DNA of 7,164 nucleotides from Thermoleophilia bacterium (GTDB lineage: Bacteria; Actinomycetota; Thermoleophilia; Gaiellales; Gaiellaceae), in assembly GCA_025933895.1 (NCBI GenBank), contig JAICZB010000123.1, forward strand, positions 1 through 7,164, given 5' to 3'. The notes below the pieces were generated by a model. It was given only the letters and a program-made list of their open reading frames with translations, made no database searches and had not been told where the DNA came from. The translations under genes were made by a program, and so were the position numbers. How positions within the stretch are numbered: position 1 is the first letter of the stretch; each line of letters starts with the position of its first letter. Of the stretch, positions 1 to 5,500 are shown piece by piece.

Positions 1-2
1 CC

Positions 3-41
3 GAGACGGCGGGGTTGCGGCTCGCGGGAGTGTTCGTGTGA
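3..41 (+). CDS. C-terminal end of an unidentified gene (partial)
   Basis: The frame starting at base 3 reads ETAGLRLAGVFV and stops at TGA (39-41). Eleven of its twelve sense codons end in G or C, which matches real genes in this window. The alternative minus-strand reading from ATG at 63 (MRSVEPTLTRTL...) uses many A/T-ending codons and looks non-coding. If real, this gene converges on dnaE2, and the 21 bases between the two stops hold a partial repeat copy. The visible piece is too short to identify a family. Confidence 0.45.
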   Translation, partial: ETAGLRLAGVFV

Positions 42-57
42 GCGTAGGCTCGACGGA
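42..57 (+). repeat. Partial copy (first 16 nt) of the hairpin repeat
   Basis: These 16 bases (GCGTAGGCTCGACGGA) are identical to the first 16 bases of the full repeat at 69-84, after which the two sequences diverge. The copy begins directly after the TGA of the plus-strand partial gene, so it lies in the gap between convergent genes. Confidence 0.7.
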
Positions 58-62
58 TCTCA

Positions 63-2933
63 TCACCGGCGTAGGCTCGACGGAGCCGGCCGGGAGCGCA
101 GGCGCCGGCTGCGCCGGCGCCGGAGCGGGCGAAGAGCGGAGGCGCCGGCTTTGCCGACGACGCTTCCAGCCCTCCAGCCGGGCACGCTCACCGGCCGCGG
201 CACGAGGCCGAGCTGCCAGAGGAGCTCGCGCCGCCTCAGGCCGAAACAGTCGCAGGCACCCGACTCGGCGAGAGCGCGCAGCTCGTCCTCCGAGAGCCCC
301 GTCTTCTGTGCGAGCTCGCGGACCGAGGAATAGGGACGCTTCGCGGCGACGGCCTCCGCGTCGTCCTTCCCCAGTCCGGTCACGTACTTCAGCCCGACGC
401 GGACGGCTCTTCCCGCTGCGGCGCCGGCGAAGCCGGCACCTCCGCTCCCGGCCGGCTCCGTCGAGCCTACGCCGATGTCCTCCTCGATCGTGCAGCCGGC
501 GTCGCTCAGATTGACGTCGGGCGGGCGCGTCTCCACTCCGCGCTTCTGCCCGTCGCGGACGAGCGTGGCCGGGGGATAGAAGCCCATCGGCTGTGCGTTG
601 AGCAGGGCGGCGAGGAACTCCGGTGCGTAGTGGTGCCGCAGCCATGCCGACTGGTACGCGAGCAGCCCGAACGCCGCCGCGTGCGACTTCGGGAAGCCGA
701 AGCCCGAGAAGGCGACGAGCTTGTCGTAGAGCTCGTGCGCTTTCGCCTCCTCCACTCCCTTCTCGAGCGCGCCCGCGACGAACCGCTCCCGCCACGCCTC
801 GAGCGCCGCGTGCGAGCGCTTGCGGCTCATCGCCCGTCGCAGCCCCTCCGCCTCGCCCACGCTGAAACCGGCGAGGTGCACGGCGACGTCGAGCACCTGG
901 TCCTGGAAGACGACGACGCCGAGCGTCTCGCGCAGCGGTTCCTCGAGCAGCGGGTGGCCGGCCGGCGCGCGGTATTCCGGGTCGTCGCGCAGCAGCTGGC
1001 GCCGCTCGACGTACGGGTGCACGGCCTTCCCCTGGATCGGCCCCGGCCGCACGAGCGCGACCTGCACCGTGATGTCGTCGATCGTCTCCGGCCGGGTGCG
1101 GAGGATGACCTGCATCTGCGCGCGGCTCTCGATCTGGAAGCAGCCGACCGTATCCGCGCGCTGGATCTCCGCGAACACGTCCGGGTCATCGAGTGGAATG
1201 CGCGAGAGGTCGATCCGCTCGCCCCGGTTGCGAGCCACCAGGTCGACGCACTCCTCGACCGCCGACAGCATCCCCAGCCCGAGCAGGTCGATCTTGAGGA
1301 AGCCGGCGTCGGCGCACGAGTCCTTGTCCCACTGGCACATCTGCCGTCCTTCCATCGCCGCCGGCTGAACCGGCACGAGCTCGACGAGCGGTCGCGACGA
1401 GATGACCATCCCGCCCGGGTGCTGGGAGATGTGGCGCGGGAGGCCGGCGATCTCGGCGCAGAGGGCACCGAAGGCGCGCCAGCGCGGCGACCGGAGCTTC
1501 GTCGCCGCGTCGGGCAGCGCGGCGATCTCGTCGGCGACGCGCTGCGCGTTCCACCCGTCCGTCAGCCGGGCGAGCCGCTCGAGGTCGGCGTACGGGAGGC
1601 CGAGCGCCTTGCCGACGTCCCGGATCGCGCCGCGCGAGCGGTAGGTCGAGAAGCTCGCGACGAGTGCGGCGTGCTCCCGCCCATAACGCTCGACGACGCG
1701 GACGATGAGCTTCTCGCGGATGTCGCGCGGGAAGTCGAGGTCGATGTCCGGCACCGACGCGAGCTCGCGGTTGAGGAAGCGTCCGAGCGAGAGGTTGTTC
1801 TCGACCGGGTCGACGTGCGAGAGGCCGGTCAGGTAGCAGACGAGCGAGCCGACCGAGGAGCCGCGCCCGCGCCCCGGCGGCAGGACGTGCCGCATCGAGC
1901 CGGGGCCGCGCACCTCGAGCGCGACCTCGCGCGCGAGCTCGAGCACCTCCCAGTGGAGGAGGAAGAAACCGGCGAGGCCGAGATCGTCGATCAGCGCGAG
2001 CTCCTCCTCGAGCCGGCGGCGCACGCGCCGCTTGTGGCCGTTGAGGTCGTCGTACCGCTCCGCGAACGCTCCTTCGCAGACACGGCGGAGCTGGACGCTC
2101 GCCGGCTCGGCGCCGTCGGAGAAATCCGGGTAGCGGTAGCCCAACTCCTCCGTCAGGTCGAACTCGAGTCGCTGGGCGAGCTGAGTGGTCTCATGGACAG
2201 CCTCCGGACAATCGGCGAAGCGTTCGAGCAGCTCCTCAGGCGGCGGGAGGACGGACTCGTGGTTGCCGCGCCGCTCGCGCTCGCAGCCCTCGAGGGAGGT
2301 GCGGCAGCGGACGGCGACGAGCACGTCCTGCAGCCCAACGCGGCTGCGGTCGTGCGCGTGGACGTCCCCCGTCGCGACCGTCCGGACGCCGAGCGAGGCC
2401 GCGAGGTCGCGCAGGCGGGCGTTCCTCCGTACGTCGCCGCGTTCGTAGGGCCGCTGCAGCTCGACGTAGAAGCGGTCACGGCCGAAGGCGCGGGCCAGCC
2501 GCGCAGCCGCGTTCGGGTCGCGGACGGCGAGCCCGTCGCGGGCGCAGCCCGAGAGGCAGACGAGCCCCTCGTTCTGCTCCTCGAGCAGGGCCTGGTCGAG
2601 CCGCGGCGGCTGCGGTTCGCGGCTCGTCGTGTCGCGTGTGTGCGCGTGCGCCGCCGTGAGGAGCCGGCAGAGGTTGGCGTAGCCGCGCGCGCTCTCCACG
2701 AGCAGCGTCACATGCGATCCGTCCGCGAGCGTCACCTCCGCGCCGGTGATCGGCCGCACGCCGAGGTGCTTCGCCGCGTGCGCGAACTCGAGCGAGCCGT
2801 AGACGCCGTCGTGGTCGGTGAGCGCGAGTGCCTCGTAGCCGAGCTCGGCCGCGCGCGCCGCGAGCTCCTCAGGTTGCGACGCCCCGTCGAGGAACGAATA
2901 CGCCGAGTGCGCGTGCAGCTCGACGTACGTCAT
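63..2933 (-). CDS. dnaE2: Error-prone DNA polymerase III alpha subunit DnaE2, C-terminally truncated
   Basis: DnaE2 is the C-family polymerase of the SOS mutasome, which copies damaged DNA together with ImuB and the sliding clamp. The start MTYVELHAHS is the usual DnaE2 N-terminus. The PHP domain comes first (H7, H9, TDHD 39-42). The palm follows, with the catalytic pair D398/D400 in PDIDLDF and D549 in KIDLLGL. Further family motifs are HPGG 505-508, RPGPI 629-633 and FPKSHAAAF 747-755, and a helix-hairpin-helix region covers about 845-905. Two things are odd. Residues 820-842 (GVGSTEPAGS...) are an in-frame repeat. After LGLVPRPVSVPG (908-919) the sequence becomes Arg-rich repeat-derived protein and stops at 956, whereas full-length relatives usually exceed 1,000 residues. 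The OB-fold and the linker that normally carries the clamp-binding motif are missing. No Shine-Dalgarno is visible. The start lies 11 bp from the divergent cupin ATG, so the promoter must lie inside or beyond the cupin gene. The identity is secure, but whether the enzyme works is not. Confidence 0.95.
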   Translation of the reverse strand: MTYVELHAHSAYSFLDGASQPEELAARAAELGYEALALTDHDGVYGSLEFAHAAKHLGVRPITGAEVTLADGSHVTLLVESARGYANLCRLLTAAHAHTRDTTSREPQPPRLDQALLEEQNEGLVCLSGCARDGLAVRDPNAAARLARAFGRDRFYVELQRPYERGDVRRNARLRDLAASLGVRTVATGDVHAHDRSRVGLQDVLVAVRCRTSLEGCERERRGNHESVLPPPEELLERFADCPEAVHETTQLAQRLEFDLTEELGYRYPDFSDGAEPASVQLRRVCEGAFAERYDDLNGHKRRVRRRLEEELALIDDLGLAGFFLLHWEVLELAREVALEVRGPGSMRHVLPPGRGRGSSVGSLVCYLTGLSHVDPVENNLSLGRFLNRELASVPDIDLDFPRDIREKLIVRVVERYGREHAALVASFSTYRSRGAIRDVGKALGLPYADLERLARLTDGWNAQRVADEIAALPDAATKLRSPRWRAFGALCAEIAGLPRHISQHPGGMVISSRPLVELVPVQPAAMEGRQMCQWDKDSCADAGFLKIDLLGLGMLSAVEECVDLVARNRGERIDLSRIPLDDPDVFAEIQRADTVGCFQIESRAQMQVILRTRPETIDDITVQVALVRPGPIQGKAVHPYVERRQLLRDDPEYRAPAGHPLLEEPLRETLGVVVFQDQVLDVAVHLAGFSVGEAEGLRRAMSRKRSHAALEAWRERFVAGALEKGVEEAKAHELYDKLVAFSGFGFPKSHAAAFGLLAYQSAWLRHHYAPEFLAALLNAQPMGFYPPATLVRDGQKRGVETRPPDVNLSDAGCTIEEDIGVGSTEPAGSGGAGFAGAAAGRAVRVGLKYVTGLGKDDAEAVAAKRPYSSVRELAQKTGLSEDELRALAESGACDCFGLRRRELLWQLGLVPRPVSVPGWRAGSVVGKAGASALRPLRRRRSRRLRSRPAPSSLRR
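69..122 (+). repeat. 54-nt two-hairpin repeat, copy A (inverted partner of 419-472)
   Basis: This copy matches the reverse complement of 419-472 at 51 of 54 positions by eye. It contains two consecutive stem-loops. The first has GGCTC/GAGCC arms (74-78, 83-87) with a GACG loop. The second has perfect 9-bp arms GGCGCCGGC (101-109) and GCCGGCGCC (113-121) around a TGC loop. This copy supplies residues 938-955 of the dnaE2 reading frame, read in the opposite orientation to the internal copy. The strong stem has no T-run, but it could still end transcription or protect the 3' end of the convergent messages. The design resembles REP/BIME-type elements. Confidence 0.85.
134..159 (+). repeat. Partial copy of the hairpin part of the repeat
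   Basis: Bases 134-159 match the GAGCGGAGG...GCCGGCTT...GCCG segment of the internal dnaE2 copy (reverse complement) at 23 of 26 positions. The segment sits only 12 bases beyond copy A and in the same orientation. The left end of the window is therefore a cluster of whole and partial repeat units. It overlaps the 32-nt element at 141-172. Confidence 0.6.
141..172 (-). repeat. 32-nt element shared with the DUF6504 gene, copy 1
   Basis: It matches 5566-5597 at 26 of 32 positions, including an exact run of ten bases ending in CTTCCAGCCC on the plus strand. In both places it is read on the minus strand in the same frame: RAGSVVGKAGA here (dnaE2 residues 921-931) and WAGSVAGQAAD in the DUF6504 protein. 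As RNA it can fold into a 7-bp stem (CGUCGGC/GCCGGCG, one G-U pair) around AAA. Confidence 0.5.
419..472 (-). repeat. 54-nt two-hairpin repeat, copy B, inserted in frame in dnaE2
   Basis: This is the inverted partner of 69-122 (51 of 54 positions equal; arms separated by 296 bp). Read with dnaE2 it encodes about residues 821-838 (GVGSTEPAGSGGAGFAGA). DnaE2 proteins normally run directly from the DVNLSDxxCTxE motif into the GLKYVxGL helix-hairpin-helix entry, so the segment is an insertion. Its length is a multiple of three and it contains no stop, so the frame is kept. The second stem has one G-U pair (GGUGCCGGC/GCCGGCGCC, UUC loop). Confidence 0.85.
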
Positions 2934-3289
2934 GCTTCGCTGCGATGGACGAGCCGTACTTCATCCGGCCGGGCGAGGGCGAGCGCATCCGGCAGCACCG
3001 CGTCCTCGCCGAGTTGCCGGACATCGAGGCGCTCGAGCTCTCGTTTCCGGCCGACTTCGAGGGCGTCGATCCTCACACCCACGCCACCCACACCGATTCG
3101 TTCTACGTGCTCGAGGGGGAGATCGAGTTCCTGCTGGAGGGCGAATGGCATCGCGCCGGGCCCGGGACCTTCCTCGCGGTGCCGCGGAACATCGAGCACG
3201 GCTTCAGGCCGGCGGGAACGGCGATCCGGCTGCTCAACTTCCACACGCCGGACGACGGCTTCATCGAGCGGCTGCGGGACTAGCGTCAT
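2930..3289 (-). other. Candidate leader ORF (119 codons) antisense to the cupin gene, overlapping the dnaE2 start by ATGA
   Basis: The ATG at 3289 lies 6 nt after a TAGACT hexamer (3301-3296), which itself follows an SOS box. The stop TGA (2932-2930) overlaps the dnaE2 ATG (2933-2931) as ATGA, the usual geometry for translational coupling, and dnaE2 has no ribosome binding site of its own. Against a functional protein: the frame is codon-aligned with the cupin gene, and such antisense frames stay open easily when TTA, CTA and TCA codons are rare. Its third positions are the cupin first positions and show no coding bias of their own. I list it as a possible translated leader. I see no recognisable domain. 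Confidence 0.3.
2945..3283 (+). CDS. Small single-domain cupin protein
   Basis: This 112-residue protein is a complete single cupin barrel. Motif 1 is PHTHATHTDSFYVLEG (43-58), giving metal-ligand candidates H44, H46 and D51 in place of the usual Glu. Motif 2 is GPGTFLAVPRNIEHGF (72-87), with H85 as the remaining ligand. Cupins of this size include sugar isomerases, dioxygenases and small-molecule binders, and nothing here separates these. Codons end almost only in G or C, so this is the coding strand. The ATG is the only sensible start: it precedes the cupin fold by a normal distance, and upstream codons overlap dnaE2. There is no Shine-Dalgarno, and the ATG is 11 bp from the divergent dnaE2 ATG. 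Its promoter must therefore lie in the 5' part of dnaE2. It lies wholly under the proposed SOS transcript for dnaE2. Confidence 0.88.
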   Translation: MDEPYFIRPGEGERIRQHRVLAELPDIEALELSFPADFEGVDPHTHATHTDSFYVLEGEIEFLLEGEWHRAGPGTFLAVPRNIEHGFRPAGTAIRLLNFHTPDDGFIERLRD

Positions 3290-3295
3290 CCCCGA

Positions 3296-3325
3296 AGTCT
3301 AGGCGAACGTGTGTTCGTGCGCTAC
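3296..3325 (-). promoter_or_regulatory. Putative SOS promoter reading toward dnaE2
   Basis: The -10 candidate is TAGACT (3301-3296). The LexA box fills the spacer. The position where -35 would fall (3325-3320, GTAGCG) is poor. The box-to--10 gap of 2 nt and the TAGA-type hexamer are the same as in the imuB promoter. A transcript would start about at the ATG at 3289 and run 355 nt antisense to the cupin gene before reaching dnaE2. The weak -35 suits a promoter that is low even when derepressed, or an error in my assignment. Confidence 0.55.
3304..3317 (-). promoter_or_regulatory. LexA (SOS) box upstream of dnaE2
   Basis: CGAAC-GTGT-GTTCG is a perfect match to the CGAAC-N4-GTTCG operator of Gram-positive LexA proteins. 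It lies between the ends of the convergent cupin and beta-propeller genes, where a normal operator would have nothing to regulate. On the minus strand, however, it precedes a -10-like hexamer by 2 nt, exactly as at imuB. The nearest minus-strand gene downstream is dnaE2, 370 bp away. Confidence 0.85.
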
Positions 3326-4419
3326 GGGTGGTGCACGAGTTGCCACAGCGGTTTTTCGTGTACGCCGAGCGGGATGTAGTCCATCCCGTCGGGCGTCCGG
3401 AGGAAGTCGCCTCCCCGACCAGGCCGTCCGAGGTGGCCGTACTGCCAGACGATGCGTCGCTTGCTCGGGTCGACGATCACGACGCGGTCGTTGTAGTCGT
3501 CGTTGACCGCGATGTCCCCGTTCGGGAGCATGATCGCGAGGGAGGGGCGGTCGAGCGCGCCCCAGCCGGAAGCGGGGCCGTATCGCCAGAGCACCTTCCC
3601 GTGCCGATCGAGGATGACCACCGCGCCGGGGCTCGCGTAGTCCGCGAGCAGGATGCGCCCGCGGGACAGCGGCTGCGGATCCGAGGGGTAGGAGACCGGC
3701 GCCTGGAACGACGCGACGAGCCGACCGGTGCGGCTGAAGCGGTCGATCCAGGAGCCCCCGATCTCCGAGACGAGCACGCCTCCGCCCGGGAGCGGCGTGT
3801 CGCCGTTGACGTAGCCGAGCGTGTGCGGCGGGTCGTGCGCGCAGTCATCCGTGCTGCCGATCTGGCGCACGATCCGACGGCTGCGGATGAAGAGGATGCG
3901 GCAGCGGTAGGCGTCGGCAACGGTCAGCGTCCCGTCGGGGAGGACGTAGGCGTCGTCGGGCCAGTTCAGCCTGTTCGGCGGGCCGGCCGCCCCACCCGGG
4001 CCGGCCTGCGGGCCCGGCACGCCGAAAAGCCGCGTGACGCGATGCGTCCCGACGTCGATCGAGAGGATGTCGCCGTGATCCTCCTCGTTCGTGACGAGCG
4101 CCTTACCGCCAGGCTCCACGAAGGTGTCGTCGTCGAAGACGAGCTGTCGGCCCTGTGCCCGGTCCGCGGCCGTTGGGAATCTCCACAGGGAGTGCCGGCT
4201 GGGATCGACGAGGAGGATCCGGTCGTTGCCCCGGTCTGCGATCAGGAGCCCGCCCGGCAGCGGGCCCGGCAGGGTCACGACCCTGTTCGGATCCGGCTTC
4301 GGCTTCCTGGTCGTCGTCGCGGGCGGCGCGGCAGTCCGGCTCCCGGAACGGTGGGCGAGAGCCCCGACGAGCGCGACCGCCGCGAGCACCACGAGAACGA
4401 CGGCCACCCGCGATCTCAT
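3322..4419 (-). CDS. Membrane-anchored beta-propeller (NHL/YncE-like) protein
   Basis: The 365-residue product starts with a basic N-terminus and one hydrophobic segment (about residues 4-22, VAVVLVVLAAVALVGALA). No lipobox cysteine follows, so it is probably a signal anchor or uncleaved signal. A Thr/Pro/Lys-rich linker (about 27-45) leads to repeated blade-like units: LLIADRGNDRILLVDP, LPDGTLTVADAYRCRILFI, ILLADYASPGAVVILDRHG and MLPNGDIAVNDDYNDRVVIVDP. Each pairs a 'written out as data' strand with a 'bound to position' strand, as in NHL and YncE propellers. Such proteins usually bind ligands or scaffold at the cell surface; the substrate is unknown. ATG 4419 is preferred over GTG 4437 because TAGGGT lies 7 nt before it. 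The gene is divergent from thiE and ends at the SOS promoter of dnaE2. Coding is secure; the fold call is moderately so. Confidence 0.82.
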   Translation of the reverse strand: MRSRVAVVLVVLAAVALVGALAHRSGSRTAAPPATTTRKPKPDPNRVVTLPGPLPGGLLIADRGNDRILLVDPSRHSLWRFPTAADRAQGRQLVFDDDTFVEPGGKALVTNEEDHGDILSIDVGTHRVTRLFGVPGPQAGPGGAAGPPNRLNWPDDAYVLPDGTLTVADAYRCRILFIRSRRIVRQIGSTDDCAHDPPHTLGYVNGDTPLPGGGVLVSEIGGSWIDRFSRTGRLVASFQAPVSYPSDPQPLSRGRILLADYASPGAVVILDRHGKVLWRYGPASGWGALDRPSLAIMLPNGDIAVNDDYNDRVVIVDPSKRRIVWQYGHLGRPGRGGDFLRTPDGMDYIPLGVHEKPLWQLVHHP

Positions 4420-4426
4420 GTGCCCG

Positions 4427-4432
4427 ACCCTA
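4427..4432 (-). promoter_or_regulatory. Candidate -10 hexamer for a leaderless beta-propeller mRNA
   Basis: TAGGGT ends 7 nt before ATG 4419, so transcription would begin at or next to the start codon. No clear -35 was found. Placement relative to the start is the main support. Confidence 0.4.
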
Positions 4433-4468
4433 GCCACGCCTCCGTGAATCGCACGTGAGCCGTGGCAC

Positions 4469-4474
4469 TACGCT
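4469..4474 (+). promoter_or_regulatory. Candidate -10 hexamer for a leaderless thiE mRNA
   Basis: TACGCT ends 6 nt before the thiE GTG at 4481. That puts +1 on or near the G of the start codon and leaves no room for a 5' leader. A thiamine pyrophosphate riboswitch, common before thi genes, is absent: only about 60 bases separate thiE from the divergent gene. The GGGGA just before the GTG is too close to act as a normal ribosome binding site. Confidence 0.4.
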
Positions 4475-4480
4475 CGGGGA

Positions 4481-5119
4481 GTGGCAGGCCTCGACCTCCG
4501 CGAGCGTCTCGCGCGCTCTCGCCTATACCTCGTCCTCGAGGCGCGGCCGCGCGGCGAGGATCCACGTTCGCTGCTCGACGCTGCGCTGCGCGGCGGCGTC
4601 GACGTCGTCCAGTTGCGGGAGAAGGAGCTCGACGACGTGACCCTGATCGCGGCGGCGGCGCCGTTCCGGGACGCGTGCGCGGAGCACGGCGCGCTCTTCG
4701 TCCTCAACGACCGACCGGACCTCGTCGAGGCGTGCGGCGCCGACGGCGTGCACGTGGGCCGGACCGACGCTGTGGTCGAGGAGGCGCGGGAACTCGTCGG
4801 TGCGGACCGGCTGGTCGGGCTGTCCGCGTCGACGGCCGACGAGCTCGACGACGTCGGCGGCGCCGACTATGTCGGAGTCACGGCGTTCGCGACCCCGACG
4901 AAGGGGGATGCGGTCGCGGGCGGCCTCGAGCTCCTCCGCGCCGCGGCGGCGAGCCTGGCTGTGCCGTGGTTCGCGATCGGCGGTATCGAGCTCTCCAACG
5001 TCCGCAAGGTGGTCGCGGCCGGAGCGTCGCGCGCGGCGGTCGTCCGCGCCATCCGGGACGCCGAGGATCCCGAGACCTCGGCACGGCTGCTGCGGAGCGC
5101 GCTAGATCGGCAGGAGTAG
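4481..5119 (+). CDS. thiE: Thiamine-phosphate synthase ThiE
   Basis: ThiE joins hydroxymethylpyrimidine diphosphate to thiazole phosphate, giving thiamine phosphate in the cytosol. The 212-residue length is normal for the family. Family signatures appear in order along the TIM barrel: VVQLREKEL (42-50), LNDRPDL (75-81), GADGVHVGRTD (86-96), GLSAST (113-118), the diphosphate-binding TPTK (138-141) and AIGGI (165-169). D77 and D96 are the expected magnesium ligands, and S115 sits at the family's active-site Ser. It starts with GTG, which gives the normal N-terminal length. It is the only thiamine gene in the window and not part of a thi operon. Its 3' end overlaps the convergent GyrI-like gene by 18 bp. 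It has no visible link to the SOS genes around it and looks like a housekeeping gene caught between them. Confidence 0.95.
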   Translation: MAGLDLRERLARSRLYLVLEARPRGEDPRSLLDAALRGGVDVVQLREKELDDVTLIAAAAPFRDACAEHGALFVLNDRPDLVEACGADGVHVGRTDAVVEEARELVGADRLVGLSASTADELDDVGGADYVGVTAFATPTKGDAVAGGLELLRAAAASLAVPWFAIGGIELSNVRKVVAAGASRAAVVRAIRDAEDPETSARLLRSALDRQE

Positions 5120-5500
5120 ATCGATCTCGTCGTGGCGCCTGTAGTGCTCGAGGCTCGGGCGCGTCTCGTCCGGCTTCACGTCCCGCGTGAGCTCGTCGAA
5201 GGTCGGCCCGATCCGCTCGTAGACCCCCGGCGGGTCGCCGCGCAGACGCGCGCGGAGGTAACGGCCGCCGGGCAGCGTGCCGGACTCGAGGCCGGGCACG
5301 AGCTCGTCTCCCTCTCGAACCTCGACGCAGGCGCGATAGTCCTGCGCCACCGGGTCGAAGGCGCCGTAGAAGCGGCGGCCGTGGAGATCGACGACGGCTT
5401 CGAGCTCGTCCCATGCACGCCTGATGTGCTCGAGCCCGTCCGGAACGCGGACGAACTGCACGGCGATCTCCTCGCGCTCGACCTCGGCGAACTCGCTCAT
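5102..5500 (-). CDS. GyrI-like / effector-binding domain protein in the SOS operon
   Basis: The 132-residue protein has the core of the GyrI-like (SbmC, AraC effector-binding) family. The conserved stretches are AWDEL (29-33), GRRFYGAFDP (41-50), YRACVEV (55-61), LPGGRYLRARL (76-86), YERIGPTFDEL (94-104) and the C-terminal EHYRRHDEIDLLLPI (118-132). The family binds small planar ligands. E. coli GyrI/SbmC is LexA-regulated and protects DNA gyrase, and some actinobacterial members hydrolyse cyclopropane-type DNA alkylators. No DNA-binding domain is attached, so it is not a regulator of the AraC or MerR type. The start ATG overlaps the DUF6504 stop (ATGA at 5500-5497), which makes translational coupling likely and places the gene under the imuB SOS promoter. 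It converges on thiE with an 18-bp overlap. The family call is good; a role against genotoxins is inference. Confidence 0.85.
   Translation of the reverse strand: MSEFAEVEREEIAVQFVRVPDGLEHIRRAWDELEAVVDLHGRRFYGAFDPVAQDYRACVEVREGDELVPGLESGTLPGGRYLRARLRGDPPGVYERIGPTFDELTRDVKPDETRPSLEHYRRHDEIDLLLPI

Noticed and set aside
31..42. TGTTCGTGTGAG as a fourth LexA box.
   Set aside because: Only one half-site is present. The opposite half (CTCCCG on the other strand) does not match GTTC. The lone half-site at 7031-7040 was rejected for the same reason.
1..63. A minus-strand gene starting at ATG 63 that overlaps the dnaE2 stop (TGATG).
   Set aside because: Its 21 visible codons include AGA, ACA, CGA, GCA and TCT, unlike the near-total G/C third positions of real genes here. 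The plus-strand frame ending at 41 fits better.
69..472. A small transposon bounded by the inverted repeats.
   Set aside because: The 296 bp between the copies is ordinary dnaE2 coding sequence, not transposase or cargo, and no target duplication is visible. Two separate insertions of a palindromic element explain it better.
38..514. A 158-codon plus-strand ORF over the repeat cluster.
   Set aside because: It is mainly translation of repeats and of the antisense strand of dnaE2, with Arg/Pro/Ser-rich low complexity.
630..3302. An 890-codon plus-strand open frame across most of dnaE2 and the cupin region.
   Set aside because: It is antisense to a protein with every DnaE2 motif, is rich in Arg, Ala and Glu, and shows no domain. 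Long antisense frames are expected in DNA this GC-rich.
2932..4458. A 508-codon plus-strand open frame over the cupin and beta-propeller genes.
   Set aside because: It is out of frame with the clear cupin protein and antisense to the beta-propeller gene. It has low-complexity Arg/Val/Asp composition and no recognisable motif.
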